A DNA stretch of 64,000 nucleotides from Microbacterium testaceum (GTDB lineage: Bacteria > Actinomycetota > Actinomycetes > Actinomycetales > Microbacteriaceae). The position numbers and the translations under genes were made by a program. The stretch is taken from positions 1 through 64,000 of the forward strand of contig NZ_QDFT01000004.1 of assembly GCF_003075375.1 (NCBI RefSeq). The letters run 5' to 3'. The notes below the pieces were generated by a model, which worked only from the letters and a program-made list of their open reading frames with translations, did no database searches and was not told where the DNA came from. Below are positions 26,901 to 35,240 of this stretch, piece after piece (positions within the stretch are counted from its first letter, which is position 1; every line of letters starts with the position of its first letter).

Positions 26901-27470
26901 CTCGGCGAAGTAGTTGTCTTTGCCGAAGATGTCCTGGAACTCGGCCGCCGCCGCCCGCGCCGCGTCGTACTGCCCGAGACGCAGGCGGGTCTGCACCTCG
27001 CCGGACGGGCAGCCCGTCGTGGCGATGAGTCCCTTGCCGTACGTCTGCAGCAGCTCGCGGTCCATGCGGGGCTTGAAGTAGTAGCCCTCCATGCTCGCCT
27101 TGGACGACAACCGGAACAGGTTGTGCATGCCCTCGGTGGTCTCGGACAGCAGCGTCATATGCGTGTACGCGCCCGAACCGGAGACGTCGTCGCTCTGCTG
27201 CTCGGGCGTGCCCCACCGCACGCGCGCCTTGTCGGAGCGGTGGGTGCCGGGGGTGACGTACGCCTCAATGCCGATGATCGGCTTGATCCCCGCGTCCTTG
27301 GCGGTCTTGTAGAACTCGTAGGCCGCGAAGGTGTTGCCGTGGTCGGTCACCGCGATCGCGGGCATTCCCTGTTTGACGGCCTCTTGGACCATCGGACCGA
27401 TGCGCGCGGCGCCGTCGAGCATCGAGTACTCGCTGTGCACGTGAAGGTGAACGAAGGAGTCTGCTGCCAC
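23958..27470 (-). CDS. dnaE: DNA polymerase III alpha subunit
   Basis: This is the replicative polymerase. The 1170-residue chain starts with a PHP domain (HLHVHSEYSMLDGAARIGPM, about 8-27), whose intact His/Asp set suggests the proofreading-type PHP of actinobacterial DnaE1. The palm follows: GPGRGSGAGSMVAY (about 375) and the catalytic PDFDVDFDDRRR (about 414). Then come fingers, a tandem HhH (about 830), an OB fold (QVTVAGLLTSV, about 1010) and the tail. No intein is seen. The GTG at 27470 lies exactly 6 nt after TAGACT. The length (about 1170) fits DnaE1, not the shorter DnaE2. Confidence 0.95.
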   Translation of the reverse strand: MAADSFVHLHVHSEYSMLDGAARIGPMVQEAVKQGMPAIAVTDHGNTFAAYEFYKTAKDAGIKPIIGIEAYVTPGTHRSDKARVRWGTPEQQSDDVSGSGAYTHMTLLSETTEGMHNLFRLSSKASMEGYYFKPRMDRELLQTYGKGLIATTGCPSGEVQTRLRLGQYDAARAAAAEFQDIFGKDNYFAEIMDHGLSIERRVMTDLLRISKDLGIPLVGTNDLHYTHQHDATSHAALLCVQSGSTLDDPKRFKFDGDGYYVKSPAEMRQVFRDNPEACDNTLLIAERCEVEFDTSANYMPRFPVPAGETEGSWMIKEVENGLQDRYPDGIPDAVRKQAEYETDVILQMGFPGYFLVVADFINWAKRNGIRVGPGRGSGAGSMVAYAMKITDLDPLQHGLIFERFLNPDRVSMPDFDVDFDDRRRGEVIQYVTEKYGDERVAQIVTYGTIKAKQALKDAGRVLGFPFSMGDKLTKAMPPAVMGKDMPLDGMFNPEHPRYKEASEFRTLIETDPEAKTVFDTALGLENLKRQWGVHAAGVIMSSEPLIDIIPIMRREQDGQIVTQFDYPACESLGLIKMDFLGLRNLTIINDALDNIEANRGHPLVLEDLALDDAASYELLARGDTLGVFQLDGGPMRSLLRLMRPDNFEDISAVLALYRPGPMGVNSHINYALRKNKQQEIEPIHPELEEPLADILDTTYGLIVYQEQVMAVAQRVAGYTLGQADLLRRAMGKKKKSELDKQKEIFFGGMTERGFGDVAQQTLWKVLESFADYAFNKAHTAAYGLVSYWTAYLKAHYPAEYMAALLTSVGDSKDKMAVYLNECRRMGIKVLPPDVNESIRFFAAVGEDIRFGLGAVRNVGTNVVDGIVAARHEAKYTSFHDFLSKVPMHVANKRTVESLIKAGAFDSLGSTRRALVEVHEDACEGAVLDKRREANGEVGFDFDSLWDEPQQVVKVPERPEWTKKDKLAFEREMLGLYVSDHPLAGLEVPLAKHASTSIHDLLASEDVQDGDQVTVAGLLTSVQHRVAKQSGNPYGMVTVEDFNGEVTVMFMGKTYAEFAPVLQADSILVVRGRVSRRDDGLNLHAQSAFAPDLEGLDETGGLTLVVPEQRANEALVGELAHMLRRHAGSTEVVLKLHKGGSAKVFEVPMPVRVTADLFGELKGLLGPNCLG

Positions 27471-27476
27471 GCGACG

Positions 27477-27482
27477 AGTCTA
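27477..27482 (-). promoter_or_regulatory. Leaderless -10 element of dnaE
   Basis: TAGACT on the minus strand, then 6 nt, then the GTG at 27470. No Shine-Dalgarno is present. Confidence 0.6.
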
Positions 27483-27594
27483 CGTTCGCCCTCCGACATC
27501 GACCCCTGAAGTTCGGGGCCGACCCCCAGCCGCGGCCGTCGCCCCGGGCGCGTCGCCGCGGCGCGTCGGCCGGGGTCGTCCGCCCGCCGCGCCG

Positions 27595-27623
27595 GCGGGC
27601 GCAGGCGAGCGGCGTGCGCCCGC
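27595..27623 (-). terminator. Terminator after rluD
   Basis: Perfect 9-bp arms (27595-27603 and 27615-27623) with an 11-nt loop touch the rluD stop. This closes the long division cluster before the dnaE promoter. Confidence 0.6.
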
Positions 27624-28547
27624 TCAGGCGCCGTCGGAGAGGATCTCGAGCGCGCGCGCCAGATCGGCGGGATACGGCGAGGCGAACTCGACCCACTCCC
27701 CCGATCCCGGGTGCGCGAACGCCAGACGGTGGGCGTGCAGCCATTGGCGCGTCAGCCCCAGTCGGGCCGACAGCGTCGGGTCGGCGCCGTATAGGGGGTC
27801 GCCCGCGCACGGGTGACGGTGCGCGGCCATGTGCACGCGGATCTGGTGCGTGCGACCGGTCTCGAGGTGGATCTCGAGCAGCGAGGCGCGAGGGAACGCC
27901 TCGAGCGTTTCGTAGTGGGTGACGGAGTCCTTGCCGTCCGGGGTGACCGCGAACTTCCAGGAGTGGTGGGGATGCCGCCCAATCGGCGCGTCGATCGTAC
28001 CGGCGAGCGGATCCGGATGCCCCTGGACGACGGCGTGGTAGATCTTGTCGACCTCGCGGTCCTTGAACGCGCTCTTGAGCAGGGTGTACGCGCGCTCGGT
28101 CTTGGCGACGACCATGAGACCGCTCGTCCCCGCGTCCAGGCGATGGACCACGCCACGGCGCTCAGCCGGGCCGCTGGTCGCGATGCGGAAGCCCGCGGCC
28201 GCGAGGGCGCCCAGAACCGTCGGCCCCTCCCACCCGACGGAGGGGTGGGCGGCGACGCCGGCGGGCTTGTCGACCACGACGATGTCGTCGTCGTCGTGGA
28301 CGATCCCGAGGTCGGGCACCGCGACCGGGACGATCTCGGGGTCGCGCTTGGGCTCCCACTCGACGCTGATCCACGAACCCGCGCGCAGGCGGTCGCTGCG
28401 ACCGGCGGTGCGTCCGTCGACGCTCACTCCCCCGGCATCCGCGACCTCGGCCGCGAACGTCCGGGAGAAGCCGAGCATCTTGGCCAGGGCCTGGTCGATA
28501 CGCGTCCCATCGAGCCCGTCGGGGACGGGGAGGCTCCGCGACTCCAT
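27624..28547 (-). CDS. RluA-family 23S rRNA pseudouridine synthase
   Basis: This 307-residue enzyme has an N-terminal S4 RNA-binding domain (about 12-75, with [20 protein letters not shown]) and the RluA catalytic domain. The catalytic Asp is in [15 protein letters not shown] (about 136), with VHKP-like [13 protein letters not shown] before it (about 93) and [10 protein letters not shown] later (about 232). It is most like RluD, which modifies helix 69 of 23S rRNA; the exact site cannot be proved from sequence. The ATG is 1 nt after the lspA stop, an arrangement common in bacteria. Confidence 0.9.
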   Translation of the reverse strand: MESRSLPVPDGLDGTRIDQALAKMLGFSRTFAAEVADAGGVSVDGRTAGRSDRLRAGSWISVEWEPKRDPEIVPVAVPDLGIVHDDDDIVVVDKPAGVAAHPSVGWEGPTVLGALAAAGFRIATSGPAERRGVVHRLDAGTSGLMVVAKTERAYTLLKSAFKDREVDKIYHAVVQGHPDPLAGTIDAPIGRHPHHSWKFAVTPDGKDSVTHYETLEAFPRASLLEIHLETGRTHQIRVHMAAHRHPCAGDPLYGADPTLSARLGLTRQWLHAHRLAFAHPGSGEWVEFASPYPADLARALEILSDGA

Positions 28548-28548
28548 G

Positions 28549-29133
28549 TCAGCGGGCGCCCGGCTCGGCCCCGGAGGGGGCGTCGTCGGCCGCGGCGGAC
28601 TCGGTCGAGCGCGAGGCCTTGGTCTCTCGGGTGCCGTCCAACCGGAGTCCGAACAGCACCAGGATCGCCACCGAGATTATCATCGACACGATGAACACGT
28701 CGGCGACGTTGTAGATCGCGGGCATCATCCACGGTGTCGAGATGAAGTCGACGACGTGACCCACCGGGAAACCGGGCTCGCGCAGGAGCCGGTCGGTGAG
28801 GTTTCCGAGCACGCCGCCCAGCAGCAGGCCCAGCACGACGGCCCACAGGCGGGAGTGCACGCGCCGCGCGGCGAGGTAGACGATGATCCCGGCCACGATC
28901 GCCAACGCGATCGTGAAGATCCACGTCACGCCCTCGCCGAGGGAGAACGCCGCGCCGGGGTTGCGCACGAGGTAGAACTGCAGCGCTTCACCGATCACCG
29001 GGACGACGCGCTCCGGGGGGAGGCTGTCGATGGCGACGGTCTTCGCCAACTGGTCGGCGGCCAGCACCACCACCGCGAGGATCGCGATGACGATGCCGGC
29101 CGCCGCCGAACGCAGAGGAGGTCGACTGCGCAA
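28549..29133 (-). CDS. lspA: Lipoprotein signal peptidase II
   Basis: LspA cleaves signal peptides before the lipid-modified Cys of lipoproteins (CtaC here is one substrate). The 194-residue chain has four membrane helices. The two catalytic Asp are in [12 protein letters not shown] (about 115) and YNVADVFI (about 143). The C-terminal tail is charged and Ser/Ala rich. The start is TTG at 29133, 4 nt after the divIVA stop; no ATG or GTG before the first helix fits, so coupling to divIVA translation is likely. Confidence 0.92.
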   Translation of the reverse strand: MRSRPPLRSAAAGIVIAILAVVVLAADQLAKTVAIDSLPPERVVPVIGEALQFYLVRNPGAAFSLGEGVTWIFTIALAIVAGIIVYLAARRVHSRLWAVVLGLLLGGVLGNLTDRLLREPGFPVGHVVDFISTPWMMPAIYNVADVFIVSMIISVAILVLFGLRLDGTRETKASRSTESAAADDAPSGAEPGAR

Positions 29134-29137
29134 AGAG

Positions 29138-29758
29138 TTACAGACCGATCGCCGACACCGGGGTCGAGCCCGACGACGTCGCGGTGGTGTCGAGGTCGCG
29201 CAGCTGGCCCTCGATGTACGAACGCAGCTGCGAGCGGTAGTCGCGCTCGAAGGTGCGGAGCTCGGTGATGCGGCCCTCGAGCGTCACGCGCTCCTTCTCG
29301 AGGCGGGCGCGCTCCTCGCGACCCTTCTGCTCGGCCTCGGCGACGATGGACGCCGCCTGCGCCTGCGCCTCGCCGATGAGCTGGTCGCGCTGGGCCTTGC
29401 CCTCGGCGACGTGCTCGTCGTGCAGACGCTGAGCGAGCTCGATGATGCCGGCGCTCTGCGCGGCGGGCTCGACGTCGGCCTTGGGGGCCTCGGCGACCGG
29501 CGCGGGAGCGGGGGTCTCGTCCACGGGCTCCTCGGCCTTGGGGGCCTCGGCGACGGGGGCCTCGGTCGCGGCCGGAGCGGCCTCGCCGGACTCGTACGCG
29601 GCGAGCTTGGTCTTCAGCTCCTCGTTCTCGGCGATGGTCTTGCGCCACTCGACGACGATCTCGTCGAGGAAGTCGTCGACCTCGTCGGGGTCGAAGCCCT
29701 CCTTGAAGCGCACGTGCTGGAACTGCTTGGTGACGACGTCATCGGGGGTCAGTGCCAT
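29138..29758 (-). CDS. divIVA: DivIVA/Wag31 polar growth protein
   Basis: DivIVA marks poles and septa and directs wall growth in actinobacteria. The 206-residue protein has the N-terminal membrane-binding domain MALTPDDVVTKQFQHVRFKE followed by DPDEVDDFLDEIV (about 24). An Ala/Pro/Glu-rich linker follows (about 55-115), then a coiled coil (about 115-195). GAGGAAA stands about 6 nt before the ATG at 29758, which decides the start. It has its own promoter (TATGCT, 29832-29837) after a terminator, so it can be transcribed apart from ftsZ. Confidence 0.93.
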   Translation of the reverse strand: MALTPDDVVTKQFQHVRFKEGFDPDEVDDFLDEIVVEWRKTIAENEELKTKLAAYESGEAAPAATEAPVAEAPKAEEPVDETPAPAPVAEAPKADVEPAAQSAGIIELAQRLHDEHVAEGKAQRDQLIGEAQAQAASIVAEAEQKGREERARLEKERVTLEGRITELRTFERDYRSQLRSYIEGQLRDLDTTATSSGSTPVSAIGL

Positions 29759-29831
29759 GGTGTTTCCTCTTTCGAGAGCTCTGATTTCGGAACTGTGGGG
29801 GGTGTCGCACCGGGGCGTACCGCTTCGGAAC

Positions 29832-29837
29832 AGCATA
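29832..29837 (-). promoter_or_regulatory. -10 element of divIVA
   Basis: TATGCT on the minus strand directly follows the yggT terminator and predicts a leader of about 67 nt before divIVA. Confidence 0.5.
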
Positions 29838-29872
29838 GCCGCCGCCCTCGACCGGTGTCGAAGGGCGGCGGC
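29838..29872 (-). terminator. Terminator after yggT
   Basis: A 15-bp stem with one bulged base (arms 29838-29852 and 29857-29872) and a 4-nt loop lies 7 bp after the yggT stop. Confidence 0.8.
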
Positions 29873-29879
29873 GAAAGCG

Positions 29880-30182
29880 TCAGGCGGACGCGAGGGACCG
29901 CGTGACGCTCAACAGCATGAAGCAGACGAACATCACGATCGCGAAACCGAAGTCGATCGCGATGCCCCCGATGCGCAGGGGAGGGATGATGCGGCGGATC
30001 AGCTTGATGGGCGGATCCGTCACGGTGTAGACGATCTCGGCGAGCACCAGGGTCGCACCCCGGGGACGCCACTCGCGATTGAACATCGGGATGTACTCGA
30101 GCACGAGGCGCGCGAGCAGCAGCACGATGTAGATGAAGAGGATCGCGCTGAGGACGGAGCCGATCAGGCTCAGGACGGCCAC
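29880..30182 (-). CDS. YggT family membrane protein
   Basis: This 100-residue protein has two membrane helices (about 3-25 and 70-92) with the family's RLVLEYIP and YTVTDPPIKLIRRIIPP between them. YggT proteins occur next to sepF in most actinobacteria and Gram-positives and are linked by context to division; the activity is unknown. The GTG at 30182 is 6 bp after the sepF stop. Confidence 0.9.
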   Translation of the reverse strand: MAVLSLIGSVLSAILFIYIVLLLARLVLEYIPMFNREWRPRGATLVLAEIVYTVTDPPIKLIRRIIPPLRIGGIAIDFGFAIVMFVCFMLLSVTRSLASA

Positions 30183-30188
30183 GATCGA

Positions 30189-30659
30189 TTACTGGGACGC
30201 GAAGGGCGCAGCCTCGGGGTCGGCCTGCGCGATCGCACCGTCGCCGGACACGGCGATGTTCTCGGGCGACAGCAGGAAGACCTTGCTCGTCACCCGCTCG
30301 ATGCGGCCGTACAGCCCGAGCGAGAGACCGCTCGCGAAGTCGATCAGGCGACGCGCGTCGGCGTCGCTCATCTGCGACAGGTTGATGATGACCGGGATGC
30401 CCTCGCGGAAGTTCTCGGCGATCGTCTGGGCGTCGCGGTACTGCTTGGGGTGCACCGTGAGGATCTCGCTCACGGGTCCGGCCGAGGGCTGGCGCACCAC
30501 GGCGGGACGGTGCAGCGGGGTGACCGGCGCGGCCTTCTCCACGGGAGCGGCCGGTGCGGCCTGCTTGCGCGCGATGGGCTGCGGCGCCGTCTCCTCGTAG
30601 GTCTCTTCCTCGTCGGCGAGGCCCAGGTACACCATGGTCTTCTTCAGGGGGTTCGACAT
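30189..30659 (-). CDS. sepF: Cell division protein SepF
   Basis: SepF anchors FtsZ filaments to the membrane; in actinobacteria, which lack FtsA, it is the main anchor. The 156-residue chain has the N-terminal amphipathic membrane helix ([18 protein letters not shown]), an Ala/Pro linker, and the core beta-sandwich (about 65-145) with [20 protein letters not shown] and [16 protein letters not shown] lies before the ATG. It follows yggS by 31 bp. Confidence 0.95.
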   Translation of the reverse strand: MSNPLKKTMVYLGLADEEETYEETAPQPIARKQAAPAAPVEKAAPVTPLHRPAVVRQPSAGPVSEILTVHPKQYRDAQTIAENFREGIPVIINLSQMSDADARRLIDFASGLSLGLYGRIERVTSKVFLLSPENIAVSGDGAIAQADPEAAPFASQ

Positions 30660-30690
30660 CGCATCCTCCGTTCGCTCGTCTGGTCCGAGG

Positions 30691-31377
30691 CTAGTCGCGC
30701 GGGGGCCTCGGGCCCGTGATTGCGGAGCCGATCCGCAGGTGTGTCGCGCCCATCGCGATCGCCTCGGGGAAATCTCCGGTCATGCCCGCCGAGATCCAGT
30801 CGGCGTCGGGCACGACGACCCGGACGGCGTCGGCGCATCGACGCAGTCGTTCGAACGCGCGACCGGGCTGCTCGTCGAGAGGGGCGACCGCCATCACACC
30901 GCGCAGGCGCAGGCTGTCGAGGGCCGCCACGTGCGTCGCGAGCGCGCCGACCTCTTCGGGGGCCACTCCCCCGCGGCCGGGGTCGTCGGTGAGATTCACC
31001 TGCACCAGGACGTCGAGGACGTCGTCGCCGGGTGCGGCGTTGTGCAGGGCGTCGGCGATGCGCGCGCGGTCGACGGAGTGCACGGCATCCGCCCCCGCCC
31101 GCACCAGGCGCGCCTTGTTGGTCTGCGCCTGACCAATGAAGTGCCAGGTCAGATCCGGGATGCCGACGAGCTCGGCGCGCTTGGCGGTGAGCTCCTGCTG
31201 ACGGTTCTCGCCGACGTGGCGGACGCCGAGGGCGTAGAGGTCCTGCACGAGCGCGGCGGGGTGGAACTTGGTCACGACGATGCGGGTGATCCCGGAGACG
31301 TCGCGATCGGCGGCGCGGGCGGCATCCCGGATGCGATCGTCGACGGCGGCGAGCCGGTCGGCCAGGGCGGTGTCCAT
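30691..31377 (-). CDS. YggS/PROSC-type pyridoxal-phosphate homeostasis protein
   Basis: This 228-residue TIM-barrel protein binds PLP without known catalysis and keeps vitamin B6 pools balanced. The PLP Lys lies in [10 protein letters not shown] (about 36), with [10 protein letters not shown] (about 58), [10 protein letters not shown] (about 80) and the C-terminal [15 protein letters not shown] phosphate loop. It sits between ftsZ and sepF, as in many Gram-positives. GAAGGAG precedes the ATG. The yfiH-like gene that often lies between ftsZ and yggS is absent. Confidence 0.93.
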   Translation of the reverse strand: MDTALADRLAAVDDRIRDAARAADRDVSGITRIVVTKFHPAALVQDLYALGVRHVGENRQQELTAKRAELVGIPDLTWHFIGQAQTNKARLVRAGADAVHSVDRARIADALHNAAPGDDVLDVLVQVNLTDDPGRGGVAPEEVGALATHVAALDSLRLRGVMAVAPLDEQPGRAFERLRRCADAVRVVVPDADWISAGMTGDFPEAIAMGATHLRIGSAITGPRPPRD

Positions 31378-31390
31378 GCTGCTCCTTCGA

Positions 31391-31432
31391 CGACGAGAGC
31401 GGGCCCGGTGAAGACCGGACCCGCTTTCGTCG
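31391..31432 (-). terminator. Terminator after ftsZ
   Basis: A 19-bp stem with one mismatch and one G-T pair (arms 31391-31409 and 31414-31432) and a 4-nt loop fills most of the ftsZ-yggS gap. Confidence 0.8.
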
Positions 31433-31444
31433 GAGAGTTCGTGC

Positions 31445-32644
31445 TTACTTCAGGAAGTCGGGCACGTCGAGGTCGTCGTCGGCGTAGCCGTTGTCGTACG
31501 AGGTCTCGGGAACGCGCGCGGTGACCGGCGCGGGCTCGGGACGACGCTCAGGGGCGCGCTCGACGGGGCGTTCGGTCGCCGCCTTCTGCTCCTCGGCCGC
31601 GTCGAGGTCGCGGGCGACGTCGTCGGCGGGGATGACGGGCACCACGGGGATGCTGGCCGGCCGCTGCGCGCTGACCGGGTCGATGCGCAGCGACGGCTCG
31701 CCGCCGTCGAACCCGGCCGCGATGACGGTGACGCGCACCTCGTCGCCGAGGGTGTCGTCGATGACGGTTCCGAAGATGATGTTCGCCTCGGGGTGGGCGG
31801 CCTCTTTGACCAGCTGCGCAGCGTCGTTGATCTCGAAGATGCCGAGGTTGGACCCGCCCTGGATCGACAGGAGCACGCCGTGCGCGCCCTCGATCGAGGC
31901 CTCGAGCAGGGGCGACTCGACGGCGAGTTCGGCCGCCTTGATCGCGCGGTCGGCCCCGCGCGAGGATCCGATGCCCATGAGCGCGGAGCCTGCGCCCTGC
32001 ATCACCGACTTCACGTCGGCGAAGTCGAGGTTGATCAGACCGGGCGTGGTGATCAGGTCGGTGATGCCCTGGACACCGGCGAGCAGCACCTGGTCGGCGG
32101 TGGCGAAGGCCTCGATCATCGAGATGCCGCGGTCGCTGATCTCGAGCAGGCGGTCGTTGGGGACGACGATGAGGGTGTCGACCTCTTCTTTCAGGCGCTG
32201 CACCCCGCCCTCGGCCTGGCTCTGGCGGCGACGACCCTCGAACGAGAAGGGCTTGGTGACGACACCGATGGTCAGCGCGCCGATCGACTTGGCGATCTTG
32301 GCGACCACGGGCGCACCGCCGGTGCCGGTCCCGCCGCCCTCGCCCGCGGTGACGAAGACCATGTCGGCGCCGCGCAGGGCCTCTTCGATCTCTTCGGCGT
32401 GGTCCTCGGCGGCACGGCGGCCGACCTCGGGGTCCGCTCCGGCGCCCAGGCCGCGCGTGAGCTCGCGACCCACGTCGAGCTTGACGTCGGCGTCGCTCAT
32501 GAGCAGCGCCTGTGCGTCGGTGTTGATCGCGATGAACTCCACGCCGCGCAGGCCGAGCTCGATCATGCGGTTGACGGCGTTGACGCCGCCCCCGCCCACA
32601 CCGACGACCTTGATCACGGCGAGGTAGTTCTGGTTGTGGCTCAT
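31445..32644 (-). CDS. ftsZ: Cell division GTPase FtsZ
   Basis: FtsZ polymerises with GTP into the division ring. The 399-residue chain has the Rossmann start [19 protein letters not shown], the tubulin signature [11 protein letters not shown] (about 106) and the T7 loop [11 protein letters not shown] (about 205). An Ala/Glu/Pro linker follows (about 320-385) and the C-terminal peptide [11 protein letters not shown], which docks SepF and FtsW. GGAGG is 6 nt before the ATG. It has its own promoter and a strong terminator, so it can be expressed independently of the cluster. Confidence 0.97.
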   Translation of the reverse strand: MSHNQNYLAVIKVVGVGGGGVNAVNRMIELGLRGVEFIAINTDAQALLMSDADVKLDVGRELTRGLGAGADPEVGRRAAEDHAEEIEEALRGADMVFVTAGEGGGTGTGGAPVVAKIAKSIGALTIGVVTKPFSFEGRRRQSQAEGGVQRLKEEVDTLIVVPNDRLLEISDRGISMIEAFATADQVLLAGVQGITDLITTPGLINLDFADVKSVMQGAGSALMGIGSSRGADRAIKAAELAVESPLLEASIEGAHGVLLSIQGGSNLGIFEINDAAQLVKEAAHPEANIIFGTVIDDTLGDEVRVTVIAAGFDGGEPSLRIDPVSAQRPASIPVVPVIPADDVARDLDAAEEQKAATERPVERAPERRPEPAPVTARVPETSYDNGYADDDLDVPDFLK

Positions 32645-32673
32645 GCCGGCCTCCGTTTGTCCCCGAACCCGAA

Positions 32674-32721
32674 ACTCTAAACCTCATGTTGAGGGTTAAA
32701 GAATTGCCCGGTATGCAATTC
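32674..32721 (-). promoter_or_regulatory. ftsZ promoter with two inverted repeats
   Basis: TAGAGT on the minus strand (32674-32679) gives a start near 32667 and a roughly 23-nt leader with GGAGG. Just upstream are CCTCA-N3-TGAGG (32682-32694) and GAATTGC-N7-GCAATTC (32701-32721), both perfect. This stretch is unusually AT-rich for the window. Operators for a division regulator are a reasonable guess. Confidence 0.5.
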
Positions 32722-32795
32722 CTTAGCTCGAAGGTAGGCGGCGTCCGGGGCCCCGCGGGACCGACACGCGGCGTGTTCCGTTTTCGCCTCGAAGA

Positions 32796-33755
32796 TCAGC
32801 GGACGACGCCCGCCTCGGGCGAGGTCACGTCGTACTCCTTGGCCCGGTCCGGCGGGCTCTTCGCCATCAGACGGTCGAGGACGACCGCCTTCTCGGCCGA
32901 ACGCTCGGCGCTGCCCCACACGACGCGCGAACCCGACGCGCCGAGCGTCAGGGTGACGTCATCGGGCGTCGACGCCGAGACGGCGGTGACCTGCGCGCGG
33001 ATCGCGTCGGGCAGCGCCCGCACGACCCGCCCCGCGGCGTGGAACGCCGCCGAATCCGTACCACCGGCGATGTCGAGCACCGGCTGCCCCGCCGGGGCGT
33101 CGGGAGTCGTCGACAGGGCGACGCCGGCGGCATCCACCACCGTGAAGCCCGCCGGGGTCTGCATCGCCCCGATCGGCGTGCGCTCCACGATCCGCACGAC
33201 GAGGTCGTGCGGCGGGCGGGCCTCGAGCGTGTACGACTCGACCAGGGGGAAGCGCACCAGCGCGGCCTTCACGGCGCTGTCGTCGACCATCGCGAGGGGG
33301 GTGCCCCTCTGCGCGTCCAGCGCGGCCGTCACCGCCGCGACGTCGAGCTGCGAGGTGCCCACGACGTCGATGCGCTCCACGGCGAACAGCGGGCTGTACG
33401 CCGCTCCCGCCGTCCCCAGCACCGTCACGAGGAACGCCACTCCCACGCCGATCCACACGCGCCGACGACGGCGCTGCCGCACCGTGAAGCGCTTGACCTC
33501 GGCCGACAGCGCGCGGCGCCGCGCACGCGAGGCGCGCCACACGTCGCGCAGACGCGTGGTCTCGCCGTCGCCGCCGGACGCCACGTCATCCGCCCGCCCG
33601 CCGTCGGTTTGCGCGTCGTCCGGCCGCACGAAGGGCGTCACCGGGGCGGTGTCGTCCACGGCATCCGGATGCCGCGGCACGCGCGCCGCGGGACGCTCGG
33701 CCTTCGACGCACGGGCGGACGCCGGCGGCTGCGGCAGGGGCGAGGGCCGGCGCAC
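32796..33755 (-). CDS. ftsQ: Cell division protein FtsQ
   Basis: FtsQ (DivIB) is a bitopic divisome scaffold. The 319-residue protein has a long cytosolic region (about 1-95), rich in Pro, Arg and Asp, one membrane helix (about 100-122), a POTRA domain beginning VERIDVVGTSQLDVAAV (about 130) and a beta domain with RPPHDLVVRIVERTPIG. The GTG at 33755 lies 2 nt after the murC stop. The cytosolic part is long compared with the usual 30-60 residues, but long tails are common in actinobacteria. Confidence 0.92.
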   Translation of the reverse strand: MRRPSPLPQPPASARASKAERPAARVPRHPDAVDDTAPVTPFVRPDDAQTDGGRADDVASGGDGETTRLRDVWRASRARRRALSAEVKRFTVRQRRRRRVWIGVGVAFLVTVLGTAGAAYSPLFAVERIDVVGTSQLDVAAVTAALDAQRGTPLAMVDDSAVKAALVRFPLVESYTLEARPPHDLVVRIVERTPIGAMQTPAGFTVVDAAGVALSTTPDAPAGQPVLDIAGGTDSAAFHAAGRVVRALPDAIRAQVTAVSASTPDDVTLTLGASGSRVVWGSAERSAEKAVVLDRLMAKSPPDRAKEYDVTSPEAGVVR

Positions 33756-33757
33756 GC

Positions 33758-35164
33758 TCAGACCGCCGGCGCCTCGGTGCGGGAGAGCGCCTCGAGCACC
33801 TGCGGGATGATCTGGTAGACGTTGCCGCAGCCGAGGGTGATGACGTAGTCGCCGGGACGCGCGACGCGCGCGGTGTACTCCGCGGCCTGCTGCCAGTCGG
33901 GCACGTACTGCACGTGCGCCGGGTCGGCGAACGCGCCGCTCACCAGCTCGCCGGTCACCCCGGGCACCGGGTCCTCGCGGGCACCGTAGACGTCGAGCAT
34001 GACCGTGTGATCGGCGTGCGTCTCGAGCACCTCGGCGAATTCGCGGTACATCTCCTGCGTCCGCGAGTACGTGTGCGGCTGCTGGATCGCGATGATGCGC
34101 CCCTCGCCCACGACCGTACGCGCGGCGGACAGCGCCGCGGCGACCTCGGTGGGATGGTGGGCGTAGTCGTCGTACACGCTGACACCGTGCTGCACGCCGT
34201 GCAGCTCGAAGCGGCGCACGGTCCCCCCGAAGCCCTCGACGGCGCGGGCCGCGTCGGCGAGGGGGTGACCGAGGACGCGGAGCACGGCCACCGCTCCGGC
34301 GGCGTTGACGGCGTTGTGGGCGCCGGGCACGCGCAGGCGCACCTCGACGCTCTCGCCGTCGGCGGTGAGCGTGAAGGCGACGGGGCCCTCTGTGCGGATG
34401 CCGCTGAGCCGCACGTCCGCGGAGGGGTCCTCGCCGAAGGTCACCACGGTGGCGTGCGTGATGCGCTCGCGCACGGCGCGCGCTCCCGCGTCGTCGGCCG
34501 AGATGACCACGGCCTCGCTCGCGGCATCCGCGAATCGAGCGAACGCGGCGTCGAACGCGTCGCGCGAGCCGTAGTGGTCGAGGTGGTCGGGGTCGACGTT
34601 GGTGATCAGCGCGACCGAGGTGTCGTACAGCTCGAACGTGCCGTCGGACTCGTCGGCCTCGATCACGACGAGGTCGTCCGAGCCCGTGCCGCTCGACGCC
34701 CCGAGGTCCGCGATGACGCCGCCGTTGACGAAGGTCGGATCGACGTCGAGGGCGCGCAGAGCCGTCACGATCATGCCGGTCGAGGTGGTCTTGCCGTGCG
34801 CCCCCGCGACCGACACCAGGCGGCGACCGCCGATGAGCCAGTGCAGGGCCTGCGAACGGTGGATGACGTGCAGGCCGCGTTGCTTCGCGGTCACGAACTC
34901 GGGGTTCTCGGGCCAGATCGCCCCGGTGTGCACGACCGTGTCGGCATCGCCCAGGTGCGCGGCGTCGTGACCGACGTGGACCGTCGCCCCGCGGGCGGCG
35001 AGGTCGCGCAGCGCCGCGCTGTCGGCGCGGTCGGAGCCGGAGACCCGGATGCCGCGGTCGAGGAACATGCGGGCCAGGCCCGACATGCCGGAGCCCCCCA
35101 CGCCGATGAAGTGCGCGGAGGTGATGGTCTCGGGGATGGGGAGGCTCAGGTCGGGTCTGATCAT
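33758..35164 (-). CDS. murC: UDP-N-acetylmuramate-L-alanine ligase
   Basis: MurC adds the first L-Ala to UDP-MurNAc. The 468-residue ATP-dependent ligase has the N-terminal Rossmann motif [17 protein letters not shown] (about 19), the P-loop [13 protein letters not shown] (about 116), the carbamylated-Lys region [10 protein letters not shown] and a C-terminal domain with [11 protein letters not shown] (about 325). A TAAACT hexamer at 35175-35180 lies 10 nt before the ATG, so murC may have its own promoter with an almost absent leader. Confidence 0.96.
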   Translation of the reverse strand: MIRPDLSLPIPETITSAHFIGVGGSGMSGLARMFLDRGIRVSGSDRADSAALRDLAARGATVHVGHDAAHLGDADTVVHTGAIWPENPEFVTAKQRGLHVIHRSQALHWLIGGRRLVSVAGAHGKTTSTGMIVTALRALDVDPTFVNGGVIADLGASSGTGSDDLVVIEADESDGTFELYDTSVALITNVDPDHLDHYGSRDAFDAAFARFADAASEAVVISADDAGARAVRERITHATVVTFGEDPSADVRLSGIRTEGPVAFTLTADGESVEVRLRVPGAHNAVNAAGAVAVLRVLGHPLADAARAVEGFGGTVRRFELHGVQHGVSVYDDYAHHPTEVAAALSAARTVVGEGRIIAIQQPHTYSRTQEMYREFAEVLETHADHTVMLDVYGAREDPVPGVTGELVSGAFADPAHVQYVPDWQQAAEYTARVARPGDYVITLGCGNVYQIIPQVLEALSRTEAPAV

Positions 35165-35174
35165 GGCGTCTGCG

Positions 35175-35180
35175 AGTTTA
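35175..35180 (-). promoter_or_regulatory. Candidate internal promoter of murC
   Basis: TAAACT on the minus strand, 10 nt before the murC ATG, would give a leader of only a few nucleotides. It lies in the 76-bp gap after murG. Confidence 0.4.
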
Positions 35181-35240
35181 CGTCGCCGATCCTGCGCGCG
35201 AGCCCCGGCGCGCGGGGCGGGCGGGCGCCGTGCGGCGACG
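35181..35240 (-). terminator. Structured murG-murC gap, possible terminator
   Basis: CGTCGCCG (35181-35188) pairs with CGGCGACG (35233-35240) around a GC-only inner region that contains GCCCC/GGGGC. It begins right after the murG stop. There is no U-run, so termination is uncertain. Confidence 0.35.

Noticed and set aside
29759..29836. N-terminal extension of DivIVA starting at 29836
   Set aside because: The extra 26 residues are unlike the family, and a strong GAGGAAA site precedes the conserved MALTPDDV start.
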